NCBI GenBank assembly: GCA_002348225.1
Contig: DEAP01000012.1
Coordinates: 1 to 49,219, forward strand
DNA: 49,219 nucleotides
Source of the DNA: Dehalococcoidia bacterium UBA2979
Lineage (GTDB): Bacteria; Chloroflexota; Dehalococcoidia; UBA2979
Direction of reading: 5' to 3'
In this document: piece by piece, positions 1-7,923 of the stretch
How the letters are laid out: each line of letters begins with the position of its first letter
Numbering within the stretch: the stretch's first letter is position 1
Translations under genes and position numbers: made by a program
The notes under the pieces: model-generated
The model's input: the letters and a program-made list of their open reading frames with translations, nothing else
Database searches by the model: none
What the model was told of the DNA's origin: nothing

Positions 1-76
1 TTATCAGGCTTTCTTAAGGTAGGGAGACTAGACTACGGATCTTAGCTCTTTCGATCAAGAGTTCGGGGCTTCCCAG

Positions 77-670
77 TTAGTCCATCCATCCGGTTGTTGG
101 GCCAGTGCGATCGACTAATTCATGTGAATTGACCATATGTGCAGCGAGTGGTGTGAGCCGATTTATTATCTTTTCAGCAAGCTCTGATGGAGCATCTATG
201 GAAGCGAGAGCTTCCTCCATCAGCATTAACCACCGCTCAGCAGCTTCTTCGTCGATAACAAAGGGAAAGTGTCTGAGGCGTAGCCGAGGGTGGCCCGAGT
301 GCTGCGAGTACAGCTTTTCACCACCCAGCCATTGCTCGAGGAATTCAGCTTGGCGCTGTTTCGGGACACTACTGTCAGCAGAAAAAAGGTGACCGATGAC
401 CGGGTCCTTTGCAGCCCCATCGTAGAACGCTGAAACCCAGGAGCCTACTGCATTGCGGCCACCGATGTCTTCGAAGAGTGTGCGCTCATTAGTTGTTGAC
501 TTTGCTGAGGGCATATATCCAGAACAAATGACTACAGGAACAGGAGGATATTTCTGGAATTTATCCGGAAAAGACTTATGTAGTGAGCACAATGTAAATT
601 CAGAACCTTTTGCTGACCGCACGATTGTTGCGTGTTCGCAGTTGCCACAGAGTCCCGGGTTAGAGCTCAT
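77..670 (-). CDS. Truncated hemoglobin (group II-like) with Cys-rich N-terminal domain
   Basis: 197 aa. Residues 1-55 form a small Cys-rich module with C8-x2-C11, C28 and C49 and a KYPP-x-PV stretch, suggesting a metal-binding (zinc or iron) knuckle. Residues 64-190 look like a group II truncated globin: LFEDIGG at the start of the fold, FYDGAAKDPVIGHLF in the first helices, then the segment GHPRLRLRHFPF at 126-137, whose H134 would be the proximal haem ligand. Truncated globins bind O2 or NO and act in detoxification or redox chemistry. The start codon overlaps the stop of the upstream ubiE gene (TAATG on the minus strand), so the two are probably cotranscribed. The fusion of the Cys module to the globin is unusual. 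The globin assignment is firm; the role of the Cys module is unknown. Confidence 0.85.
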   Translation of the reverse strand: MSSNPGLCGNCEHATIVRSAKGSEFTLCSLHKSFPDKFQKYPPVPVVICSGYMPSAKSTTNERTLFEDIGGRNAVGSWVSAFYDGAAKDPVIGHLFSADSSVPKQRQAEFLEQWLGGEKLYSQHSGHPRLRLRHFPFVIDEEAAERWLMLMEEALASIDAPSELAEKIINRLTPLAAHMVNSHELVDRTGPTTGWMD

Positions 671-1437
671 TATTCTGGAGCAGCTTCCGGCTTCATAGCG
701 ATATGAAGCATTACGGTACCAGCTACATATTCAAAAGACCTCAGCACCTCAAATCCGTTTTTACGTAATCGGAGTGAGAACTCAGCGGGGGTGAAAAAAT
801 TTTCGGCAGACATAGGCAGGTACTGGTACGCGTCACTATGACCGGATATGAGCTTCCCGATCAAGGGCACGAGTTTGTTGAAATGAAATCGTGCGCCCGG
901 AGCTAATAATCTTTGGACTAGCGACCGAGGCTCTAGACGAGCTGCGTCGAGAGTTATCAACCTGCCTCCCGGGCGCAAAACTCTATGAGCTTCTTGGAGG
1001 GCGCCATCAAGATCAGGGATGTTACGGAGGACAAATGCTCCCGTCCACGCGTCGGCTATGTTTGGCGCAAGCGGCAAACGAGTGGCATCTGCTGAGACAA
1101 AATGGGAATTTAGGACGCCGAGATTCTGTGATTTTGTTTGTGCATTTTCCAGCATAGGCATTGCAAAATCCAATCCAATTACTGTCTGTGCACCAAGTCT
1201 TGCACAAGCGAGTGCGAGTTCACCGCTGCCTGTTCCGGCGTCGACAACGAGTCCTGAGTTTTGAGCAACCGCTGCACGGGCAACGGTTTTTCTCCATCTG
1301 GCATCTAGGCCGAATGTCATCAATCGGTTTACCAGGTCATATTTCGGAGCAATCTCTCCGAACATTTGTTTTACATAGCCCGATCGGCTTTGCTGGTTCG
1401 AAAAAAGTTCGCTAAGGTCATCGGGTGTTTGATCCAT
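670..1437 (-). CDS. ubiE: UbiE/MenG-family quinone C-methyltransferase
   Basis: 255 aa, normal length for the family. The N-terminus carries the family signature VKQMFGEIAPKYDLVNR followed by MTFGLDARWR. The SAM-binding Rossmann motif is VVDAGTGSGELAL, and a family motif FVLRNIPDLDGALQEAHRVL lies in the middle. Members methylate demethylmenaquinone or 2-polyprenyl-benzoquinols at the cytoplasmic face of the membrane, the last step of menaquinone or ubiquinone synthesis. In a Chloroflexota-like host menaquinone would be the expected product. It is the first gene of a two-gene unit with the globin gene and diverges from the MOSC gene across 53 bp. A generic methyltransferase is possible, but the N-terminal signature favours MenG/UbiE. 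Confidence 0.85.
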   Translation of the reverse strand: MDQTPDDLSELFSNQQSRSGYVKQMFGEIAPKYDLVNRLMTFGLDARWRKTVARAAVAQNSGLVVDAGTGSGELALACARLGAQTVIGLDFAMPMLENAQTKSQNLGVLNSHFVSADATRLPLAPNIADAWTGAFVLRNIPDLDGALQEAHRVLRPGGRLITLDAARLEPRSLVQRLLAPGARFHFNKLVPLIGKLISGHSDAYQYLPMSAENFFTPAEFSLRLRKNGFEVLRSFEYVAGTVMLHIAMKPEAAPE

Positions 1438-1478
1438 ATAATAAGAATAAAGGTACCGGTGTTCCCGTGCAGTTGATG

Positions 1479-1484
1479 TAAAAT
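1479..1484 (+). promoter_or_regulatory. Possible -10 box for the MOSC-nuoEF transcript
   Basis: TAAAAT lies 6 bases before the MOSC ATG in the 53 bp divergent region, and no ribosome binding site follows. If used, transcription would start at or next to the ATG, giving a leaderless message. No convincing -35 element is present, so this is a weak call. Confidence 0.3.
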
Positions 1485-1490
1485 CGTGAA

Positions 1491-2315
1491 ATGGCTAAGC
1501 AGGTGCAAGTTCAGAACTTATTCCAATATCCGGTGAAGTCTTTGGCTGGTGTTGCTACTCAGTCTCTGACCGTTGATGGGGAAGGTAGAGCTCTTGGCGA
1601 TCGAGTGCTCGCCTTTCGATTCAACGATTCAGGACCTGCTATGCGGCAGACTAGTCAGGGGGGGTGGTGGTATAAGGATAGACTCTTATCTCTTATGCAT
1701 ATACCAGCTGCCGCTCCCGTTTCATGCGAATTCGATAGTCAATCGACGGTTTTGTCCTTGCGGCTGGGCGACAGGATCATTTCTGAGGGAGAGATTGGCT
1801 CGGTGGATGGTCGCACCAAGATAGAGCAGAGCTTCGAAGGGTTCCTGAAAGATTTATCCGGAGACAGTGAAATAGACCAAAATAGGTTTCCGATTCACCT
1901 AGAGGGTGATGGTGTTAGTGGTCGATTTCACGATAGACCTGCCGGCCAGATATCTATGCACTCGGTAGAGAGCGGTCTTGCATTGTCGGATGCCATCGGG
2001 GAATCGCCCCTAATGGAGCAAAGATTCAGATCAAATGTGGTGATTCGTGGCTTGCACCCCTGGCAAGAGCTTGAACTCATAGGAAGTACTATCACTATAG
2101 GTGCATATAGGTACGAGGTAACGGGACCGATTATTCGATGTCGAGCAGTGCACGCGAACCCATCGACCGGCTTAGTCGACCAACAGATACTCAGAGTGCT
2201 GACGAAAGAATTCGGGCAAGAAGAACCTACTTTCGGTGTACTTTTAAAGCCGGTAGGGGAAGAGGCTGTTATTCATGTGGGTGACGTGGTTGAGGTTGGA
2301 GCTCAGCATGAGTGA
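1491..2315 (+). CDS. MOSC-domain protein (MOSC N-terminal barrel plus MOSC)
   Basis: 274 aa. The N-terminal beta-barrel begins VQNLFQYPVKSLAGV, typical of MOSC_N proteins such as YcbX and mARC. The C-terminal MOSC domain contains RFRSNVVIRG and the conserved cysteine in GPIIRCRAVHANPSTG, which in relatives coordinates molybdenum or handles sulfur. The family includes Moco-dependent reductases of N-hydroxylated compounds and uncharacterised sulfur carriers. No 2Fe-2S domain is attached, so it would need a separate electron donor. It overlaps the next gene (nuoE-like) by 8 bases, so it is translationally coupled to an NADH-oxidising pair that could supply electrons; that link is inference. No Shine-Dalgarno is visible, and a TAAAAT box ends 6 bases before the ATG. 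Confidence 0.8.
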   Translation: MAKQVQVQNLFQYPVKSLAGVATQSLTVDGEGRALGDRVLAFRFNDSGPAMRQTSQGGWWYKDRLLSLMHIPAAAPVSCEFDSQSTVLSLRLGDRIISEGEIGSVDGRTKIEQSFEGFLKDLSGDSEIDQNRFPIHLEGDGVSGRFHDRPAGQISMHSVESGLALSDAIGESPLMEQRFRSNVVIRGLHPWQELELIGSTITIGAYRYEVTGPIIRCRAVHANPSTGLVDQQILRVLTKEFGQEEPTFGVLLKPVGEEAVIHVGDVVEVGAQHE

Positions 2316-2778
2316 GCGTCAAAGATCCATAGAAATACCGGACCACGAAATGAGAGAATTTATTAGCGAGTTATCCATGATTGAAAGCGAGAAGCAGTAT
2401 TTGCTGCCTTCTTTTCATGTGGCACAGGAAATTTTTGGGTGGGTTCCACCCGCGGCGGTGGAAAAAATTGCCGATTTCCTCAGAGTTCCGCTCTCAGAGG
2501 TGTACGCGACACTGACTGCATATTCAGAGCTTCGCATAACGTCTGATGAAAAGGGCTATTGGTTCATATGCACGGGGGTGGCATGTGAGATGAAAGGCGC
2601 TCAGAACATCGTGCAGGAGCTTGCCGACGCTGACGAATTTAAGGTGAAGGATATCGATTGCCAGTTTCTGTGCTCACTTGCTCCAGTGTGCGTCGATGAT
2701 TCAGGCGGCTTGCATGGTCGTGTAGAGGTGAGCGAAGTAATTTCACGTATTCGAGAATCGCAGACGGGTGGTGAATAG
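2308..2778 (+). CDS. nuoE: NuoE-like 24 kDa [2Fe-2S] subunit
   Basis: 156 aa from the ATG at 2308; an upstream in-frame start at 2275 would lie inside the MOSC gene and is not needed. Residues 1-75 are the helical part (FISELSMIESEKQYLLPSF) and the rest is a thioredoxin-like ferredoxin. Cysteines C88-x4-C93 and C118-x3-C122 match the four ligands of the NuoE/HndA/FdsG [2Fe-2S] cluster. The protein would pair with the NuoF-like product of the next gene, either in complex I or in a soluble NAD-linked formate dehydrogenase or hydrogenase. No other nuo genes are nearby, so a soluble diaphorase module is as likely as complex I. Its 5' end overlaps the MOSC gene by 8 bases. Confidence 0.88.
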   Translation: MSERQRSIEIPDHEMREFISELSMIESEKQYLLPSFHVAQEIFGWVPPAAVEKIADFLRVPLSEVYATLTAYSELRITSDEKGYWFICTGVACEMKGAQNIVQELADADEFKVKDIDCQFLCSLAPVCVDDSGGLHGRVEVSEVISRIRESQTGGE

Positions 2779-2779
2779 A

Positions 2780-4276
2780 ATGAGCCCAAGGCATGTAATT
2801 CTAGAAACGTTGCAGGGTAGATATCACGGCGGGGCTGAGTCGAGACTAGTGATTCACGAAGGCACATGTGGCACGGCGACCAATGTCCGGCAGGAAGTTG
2901 AACGAGTTGGTTTGATTGAGATGTGCGAGGAAAACGACGTGAAGATCGTATACGGTTCTTGTGATGGGAATTGTTGGGCAGCTCCATCAGCAACTCTGCG
3001 ACACGAAAATGATGCTAGTGAATTTGTGGAGAAGAGATTCTCTAGACTTGACGAGTTAATGCGGGTCGAAGATTTCGGAGTGATGCTGAATGACATGCAG
3101 AAAGGTCAGGGATTTGCTGATGGGAAATCAGGGTTGCTGGATCGATTAGGGCGCCTGGATGGGAGCCTTGAGCATGCTGTCTGGTTAGGTGCGTATAGTA
3201 ATGCCGATCAGATTTTGAGAGGGTCTAAATCAGACGCCCTCCAAAGAGTAGAAGACTGGAAATTGACGGGACGAGGAGGAGCCCACTTTCCCACAGCATT
3301 AAAGTGGCGACTAGCGTCAAGAAATGAAGGACCTAGATATTTGGTTGTTAATGCCGAAGAGGGCGAACCAGGAGTTTTTAAAGATAGACATTTACTGGAA
3401 GGGGACCCTCACCGATTGTTGGAAGGTATCTTGATCTGCTGCTTTGTAGTAGGTATCGAGAAAGTATTTATATATGTCAACGGGCAGGCGACAACGGCCT
3501 TCAATTCCCTAAGTAAGGCTGTTGAGCAGGCCAAGACTGCTGGTCTTTTAGGGCCCGAATTCCTGCCGAATGGGTTGCAAGTTGATATTGAGTTACGGCA
3601 GGGTGCCGGTGGGTATGTGTGTGGCGAAGAGTCTGTAATCCTAAATTCGATAGAGGGGGCCCGGCCAGTTCCGCGATTCAAGCCACCATTTGCTACGGAT
3701 GAAGGTCTTTGGGGAAGACCTACTGTTATAAATAATGCCGAAACTCTGGCAGCAGTGACTACCTTGTGGCAAGATGAACCGCCACCAACCAAACTCGTAT
3801 CCCTGTCAGGAAATGTTGCAAGGCCAGGGGTTTATGAAGTTCCTGCGGATGGAACCCTTAGTTGGGCAGGGTTTCTTTTGCAAGCGGGTGGTGAACCTGG
3901 CTCAACGCCGGCAATTTTACTCGGAGGGCCCTCAGGAGTGTTTGTGATTCCTGAGCGTTACGACGAAAAAATAAAAATGAGCGAAGTGGGGGCAGGAGGA
4001 CTAGTCGCGTTGGCGCCAGATTCATCCATAAGGTCAGTCGTTCAAGCTCTTACAAAATACAATCTTCGAGAATCGTGCGGGGAGTGTACGCCTTGTCGCG
4101 AGGGCACATTGCGACTGGACGCACTGCTGTCAGTAGATACTGTGGATTTCGACAAAGTTGCGGGTTTGGTCGAAGTAATGAGCGAGGCGTCACTTTGCAT
4201 GTTGGGTGGCATGGCTGGCAGGCCAGTATTGAGCGCGATCGAGGAATTTCCGACTATTTGGAAGGATGGGTCGTAG
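2780..4276 (+). CDS. nuoF: NuoF-like NADH-binding FMN/[4Fe-4S] subunit with N-terminal thioredoxin-like domain
   Basis: 498 aa from the ATG at 2780, one base after the nuoE stop; a GTG at 2768 is an alternative start. Residues 20-90 form a thioredoxin-like domain with C30, C61 and C65 (GSCDGNCWAAP), as in the fused N-termini of HndC- or HydB-type subunits. It is not clear that all four cluster ligands are kept. The NADH/FMN domain has GRGGAHFPTALKW and NAEEGEPGVFKDR. The C-terminus has the [4Fe-4S] ligands C433, C436, C439 (ESCGECTPCREG) and C473. It would oxidise NADH and pass electrons through the NuoE-like partner. The N-terminal extension argues for a soluble diaphorase (formate dehydrogenase or hydrogenase type) rather than classical complex I. 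Confidence 0.87.
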   Translation: MSPRHVILETLQGRYHGGAESRLVIHEGTCGTATNVRQEVERVGLIEMCEENDVKIVYGSCDGNCWAAPSATLRHENDASEFVEKRFSRLDELMRVEDFGVMLNDMQKGQGFADGKSGLLDRLGRLDGSLEHAVWLGAYSNADQILRGSKSDALQRVEDWKLTGRGGAHFPTALKWRLASRNEGPRYLVVNAEEGEPGVFKDRHLLEGDPHRLLEGILICCFVVGIEKVFIYVNGQATTAFNSLSKAVEQAKTAGLLGPEFLPNGLQVDIELRQGAGGYVCGEESVILNSIEGARPVPRFKPPFATDEGLWGRPTVINNAETLAAVTTLWQDEPPPTKLVSLSGNVARPGVYEVPADGTLSWAGFLLQAGGEPGSTPAILLGGPSGVFVIPERYDEKIKMSEVGAGGLVALAPDSSIRSVVQALTKYNLRESCGECTPCREGTLRLDALLSVDTVDFDKVAGLVEVMSEASLCMLGGMAGRPVLSAIEEFPTIWKDGS

Positions 4277-5106
4277 TGCTACGCGCAGCTGTTCTGTTGC
4301 TCCTGCTGCTATTAATTGCCTGTGATTCTTCCGACCCCACCTCTGCCGACTCTACCGATGGCAGCAGTGGAATAAATGCGACTCAGGAGACAGCGGTGTC
4401 TACGGCAGCATCGACAGAGGCCGCGAACCCAGCCCCCACAAACACGCCACAGGCGATTCCCATATCCACAGCAAAGATACGTAATGGGGTTGCGACTACT
4501 ACTGTGACTCCGTCTGTTGCGAAAACTCCACCACCGCCGGTGAGTGAACTCGAAGAATTTGTAGATGCTTATGGTTACCCCGAGAGCGCTGATTTCGGAA
4601 CATTAATTATTGAGCGCTTGGGTATCGAAGCGAAGATAACAGTCCGGAAGGTCAATAGAGATCAAGATATGCCTAACCCATATGGACCGGCCGACGTGGT
4701 GTTGTATGACTTAAGTGACTGGCCAGATATCGGCGGCATGCCAGGATCAGGGAATATGGTTTTAGCTGGTCACAGAGATTATTCAGGATGGGTTCCTTAT
4801 GCAGGTGTACGCTTCGGACCCAGCTGGGGGGTTTTCCAGAATCTTAATGCGCTTGGGTCGGACGATCGAATTTCCTTAGAGTACCAAGGTGAGCGATTTG
4901 ATTATGAAGTTGCCCGTAAATGGATGGTGGATATCAGCTTGTCAGAGGAATCAGCAAACCCGAGCGAATTCTGGGTGCCATTCTGGCAAGCTGATCCAGG
5001 CGTCGAGTCGATCACACTTTACACGTGCGCAGGACAATTTAGCCAAGAGACATCATCCTATGACAAGAGGGTGATAGTGCGAGCTGTGCGAGTAGGGAGC
5101 AGGTGA
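4276..5106 (+). CDS. Lipoprotein sortase-family transpeptidase
   Basis: 276 aa from the GTG at 4276, which overlaps the nuoF TAG stop by one base. This start places a lipoprotein signal at the N-terminus: a run of seven leucines and the lipobox LIAC with C16 as the lipidated residue. Residues 17-95 are a Ser/Thr/Ala/Pro-rich linker, expected outside the membrane. The sortase barrel covers about 105-276, with catalytic H166 (LAGHRDYSGW), C251 (TLYTCAGQF) and an Arg at 265 or 269 (KRVIVRAV). Sortases cleave sorting signals and join proteins to cell-wall or pilin acceptors. Most have a transmembrane anchor, so a lipid anchor is odd. No LPxTG-like substrate is encoded nearby. It sits inside a metabolic operon with overlapping ends on both sides. 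Confidence 0.82.
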   Translation: MLRAAVLLLLLLLIACDSSDPTSADSTDGSSGINATQETAVSTAASTEAANPAPTNTPQAIPISTAKIRNGVATTTVTPSVAKTPPPPVSELEEFVDAYGYPESADFGTLIIERLGIEAKITVRKVNRDQDMPNPYGPADVVLYDLSDWPDIGGMPGSGNMVLAGHRDYSGWVPYAGVRFGPSWGVFQNLNALGSDDRISLEYQGERFDYEVARKWMVDISLSEESANPSEFWVPFWQADPGVESITLYTCAGQFSQETSSYDKRVIVRAVRVGSR

Positions 5107-6710
5107 GGGATGAAATCAACGTGAAGAAGACTGCACTTATTGCCGTATCAGATAAACGAGATCTGGCGCCCTTGGTAACGATCCTCAGCAATCAGGGGTG
5201 GGAAATTCTGGCGACCGGCGGAACAGCCAAGGTAATTACATCGCTGGGGGTCGCTGTGACTCAGGTTGCTGAGCGAACACAAATCCCGGAAATGCTGGGT
5301 GGTCGAGTTAAAACACTGCATCCTAAGATCCATGGTGGGATTTTGTTTCGGCGAGGTAATTCATCGGACATGCGCGAAATCGAGCAACACGATATCCAGT
5401 CGATCGATCTTGTTGTGTGCAATTTGTACCCGTTTAGGGAAACTATCGGTAACGCAGACCATACTGATGACGAAGCCCTAGATCAGATAGATATTGGTGG
5501 ACCCACCATGATCAGGGCTGCTGCTAAAAACTACAAAGATGTATTAGTCTTGGTCGATCCGGCTGACTATGAGTTGGTGGTTGAAGCCCTACAGGCTGGT
5601 ATGGATGGGCTGTCTAACCTGCCGTTAACGACCCGTAGGAGTCTCGCAAGCAAGGCATTTAGCCATGTGGCCAGTTATGACGGAGCAATTTCCGGCTATC
5701 TTGCAGCAGATGATGAATCGTTTCCAGATGAATTAACAATAAGTGGTGTACTTCAGTCGAATCTGCGATATGGGGAGAATCCACACCAGCGAGGTGCCTT
5801 GTATAGAGCAGAGGGAATTGCAGCTTCTGGCCTAGGTGGCTATCAGCAGCACCACGGACTTTCTATGTCATATGTGAATGTTTTGGACGCAGACGCCGCT
5901 TTCAGGTGTGTGTCGGACTTTGACGCACCTGCGGTGACGATTGTGAAACATACTAACCCCTGCTGTGCCGCGGTGATGAACTCTGAGGCGAGTGGAGAGA
6001 CACTTTCTGGGATATATGAGAAGGCACTGCTCGGAGGCGATTATGTCTCAGCATATGGCGGCATCATCGCGGTCAATCGGATCGTCGACTTTGATCTGGC
6101 CTCGGCCATAAGGGACGTGCGACATCCGGAGTCAGGACAAAGAATGCTGTACGACATTATTGTGGCGCCTGGCTACGAAGTTAACGCCTTGGAGCATCTT
6201 AAGAAAAAGTCTAAAAATTTGAGGATCTTAGAAGTAGAGGCGACCGGGGATCGAGCGACAGGACTCGAAATTAGAACAATTGAAGGAGGCTTTCTGGTTC
6301 AGACACCTGACACCATTGAAGATATAACTTTGGACGTTGTTAGCGAAGTAGGGATGGATGAGAAAACAAAGCGCGAGCTACGCGTGGCATGGATTCTATC
6401 CAAGCATGTTTCCTCTAATGCGGTCGTGTTTGTAAAAGACGGAGTCATGGTGGGCATGGGTGCAGGTCAGCCAAATAGGGTGCAGTCAGCGAGGCTCGCA
6501 GCTTTTCAGGCGGGCGAGGGGGCCGTTGGCGCCGTTTGTGCTACAGACGCGTTTCTGCCGTTCCCAGATACTCTCGTGGTTGCCGCAGAGGCAGGATGTG
6601 TTGCGGTAGTACATACAGGTGGCTCAATTCGTGATGCTGAATCAGTCGAAGAGGCCAACAGAAGAGGAATTATTCTGGCAGTGACCGGCTATAGGCATTT
6701 CAGACATTGA
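5103..6710 (+). CDS. purH: Bifunctional AICAR formyltransferase / IMP cyclohydrolase
   Basis: 535 aa, normal length. The N-terminal MGS-like IMP cyclohydrolase domain (about 8-200) has AVSDKRDL, GGRVKTLHPKIHGGIL and CNLYPF. The C-terminal AICAR transformylase domain has NLRYGENPHQRG, the catalytic KHTNPC segment, SAYGGIIAVNR and, near the end, AAEAGCVAVVHTGGSIRD. It performs the last two steps of IMP synthesis using 10-formyl-tetrahydrofolate. The GTG at 5103 overlaps the sortase stop (GTGA). A second GTG at 5121 would give an N-terminus closer to the family (MKKTALIAVSDK), so the start is uncertain by six codons. It begins a purine cluster with purM and purF downstream. Confidence 0.95.
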   Translation: MRDEINVKKTALIAVSDKRDLAPLVTILSNQGWEILATGGTAKVITSLGVAVTQVAERTQIPEMLGGRVKTLHPKIHGGILFRRGNSSDMREIEQHDIQSIDLVVCNLYPFRETIGNADHTDDEALDQIDIGGPTMIRAAAKNYKDVLVLVDPADYELVVEALQAGMDGLSNLPLTTRRSLASKAFSHVASYDGAISGYLAADDESFPDELTISGVLQSNLRYGENPHQRGALYRAEGIAASGLGGYQQHHGLSMSYVNVLDADAAFRCVSDFDAPAVTIVKHTNPCCAAVMNSEASGETLSGIYEKALLGGDYVSAYGGIIAVNRIVDFDLASAIRDVRHPESGQRMLYDIIVAPGYEVNALEHLKKKSKNLRILEVEATGDRATGLEIRTIEGGFLVQTPDTIEDITLDVVSEVGMDEKTKRELRVAWILSKHVSSNAVVFVKDGVMVGMGAGQPNRVQSARLAAFQAGEGAVGAVCATDAFLPFPDTLVVAAEAGCVAVVHTGGSIRDAESVEEANRRGIILAVTGYRHFRH

Positions 6711-6756
6711 TTGATTCGACAGCGTACGCTTGCACCGATAGACTGAAAGCGTCTCA

Positions 6757-6762
6757 GGGAGG
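6757..6762 (+). promoter_or_regulatory. Strong ribosome binding site ahead of purM with mis-framed ATG
   Basis: GGGAGG is followed 12 bases later by an ATG at 6775 that is out of frame with purM. That ATG opens a 19-codon ORF ending with TGA at 6832-6834. The purM frame has only TTG candidates at 6782 and 6827. The second TTG nearly touches the end of the small ORF, so translational coupling or a leader peptide is possible, as is an indel. Confidence 0.4.
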
Positions 6763-6781
6763 TATCAGTAACTTATGAGTT

Positions 6782-7897
6782 TTGATTGCCCTCGCAGCTC
6801 GTTCTTCGGCAGAAAAGATATCCGTCTTGCCTGAGGCTTCCGAGCCATTAACCTACGCCGCATCGGGCGTCGATCTTGAGGCTGACGCCCTCCGCATAAA
6901 CGATATATTGGCTCAAGTAAAGAGAACTCACCAAGGACAGCCTGTTGTTCCATTGCCGGGTGGATTTGCGGGAGGGATCAATGTCTTGGAGATGGAAGAG
7001 CCTATCGTGGCGTGTACCGACGGGGTAGGAACTAAGACTATATTGCACTCTTTGTGCGGCACATTTGAATCTGCCGGCCGGGATGTAGTTGCAAATAACA
7101 TAAATGATTTGATCGTGACAGGGGCAACTCCGACGGCGTTTCTTGACTACTTGGCAATGTCTGATTTGCCGGAAGGAGCAGTTGTAGATGTTGTCCGCGG
7201 GGTGGCTACTGCCTGTATTGAGGACGGGATTGCGTTGATATCAGGTGAAACGGCAGAAATGCCAGACATTTACGCTTCAGGTCATTTCGATCTTGCCGGA
7301 ACCGCACTGGGAGTTCTTCGGCGAGGGGATAGGATCGACCCGGCTGAAATACGTGCTGGTGATTTAGTAGTATCTGTGTCTTCTGGTGGGCTTATGACAA
7401 ATGGATATTCCTTAGCCCGCGCAGCTTTGGGTATCGAGGGTGATGGCAGTGAAGGCGAAAATCGCCAGCTACTTGAAACGCGCCCGATAGAACTTTCGGG
7501 TGAGAGTATCGGCGAGGCTTTGACGCGACCGCACCCATCCTTTTGGAAACAAGTGGATCGCTTGCGTAGAGATGAAATACGCCTCAAGGGGATGGCCCAC
7601 ATCACGGGCGGTGGAATTGCAGGCAATCTAGGTCGGATTATTCCAGATCATTTGTCGGCCGATATCGATCCCGACACATGGGCAATTCCGCCGATTTTTA
7701 GACTGGTCCAGGAGAGGGGTTCTATCCAAACTGAGGAAATGTTCAGAGTTTTCAACATGGGATTAGGATTCATTTGTATCATGTCACCAGAAGATTTCGA
7801 GGATGTGGCGTTGAAAGAGACCGGATTTTTCCAAGTTGGTGAAATTTACAGAACAGATTCGTCCTCTCGGGTTAATTTGAAAGGACTCGCAAACTGA
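6782..7897 (+). CDS. purM: Phosphoribosylformylglycinamidine cyclo-ligase (AIR synthetase)
   Basis: Up to 371 aa from the TTG at 6782; a start at the TTG at 6827 would give 356 aa and fits the family better, since the conserved part begins at TYAASGVDLEADA. Motifs include the ATP-grasp-independent AIRS signature CTDGVGTKT, VANNINDLIVTGATPTAFLDY, SGETAEMPDIY and HITGGGIAGNLGRIIP. The enzyme closes the imidazole ring in step five of purine synthesis, turning FGAM into AIR with ATP. It lies 71 bp after purH and 26 bp before the CoA-binding gene, all in the same direction. The start region is anomalous: the only ATG with a good ribosome site is out of frame. Confidence 0.92.
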   Translation: MIALAARSSAEKISVLPEASEPLTYAASGVDLEADALRINDILAQVKRTHQGQPVVPLPGGFAGGINVLEMEEPIVACTDGVGTKTILHSLCGTFESAGRDVVANNINDLIVTGATPTAFLDYLAMSDLPEGAVVDVVRGVATACIEDGIALISGETAEMPDIYASGHFDLAGTALGVLRRGDRIDPAEIRAGDLVVSVSSGGLMTNGYSLARAALGIEGDGSEGENRQLLETRPIELSGESIGEALTRPHPSFWKQVDRLRRDEIRLKGMAHITGGGIAGNLGRIIPDHLSADIDPDTWAIPPIFRLVQERGSIQTEEMFRVFNMGLGFICIMSPEDFEDVALKETGFFQVGEIYRTDSSSRVNLKGLAN

Positions 7898-7923
7898 CTA
7901 TTGAGACTGACCCCATCGAATTG

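Noticed and set aside
46..61. Short hairpin CTCTT/AAGAG downstream of the globin gene as terminator
   Set aside because: Only five base pairs and no T tract in the minus-strand direction; too weak.
3409..3792. 127-codon open frame on the minus strand inside nuoF
   Set aside because: Antisense to conserved NuoF motifs and without any recognisable domain.
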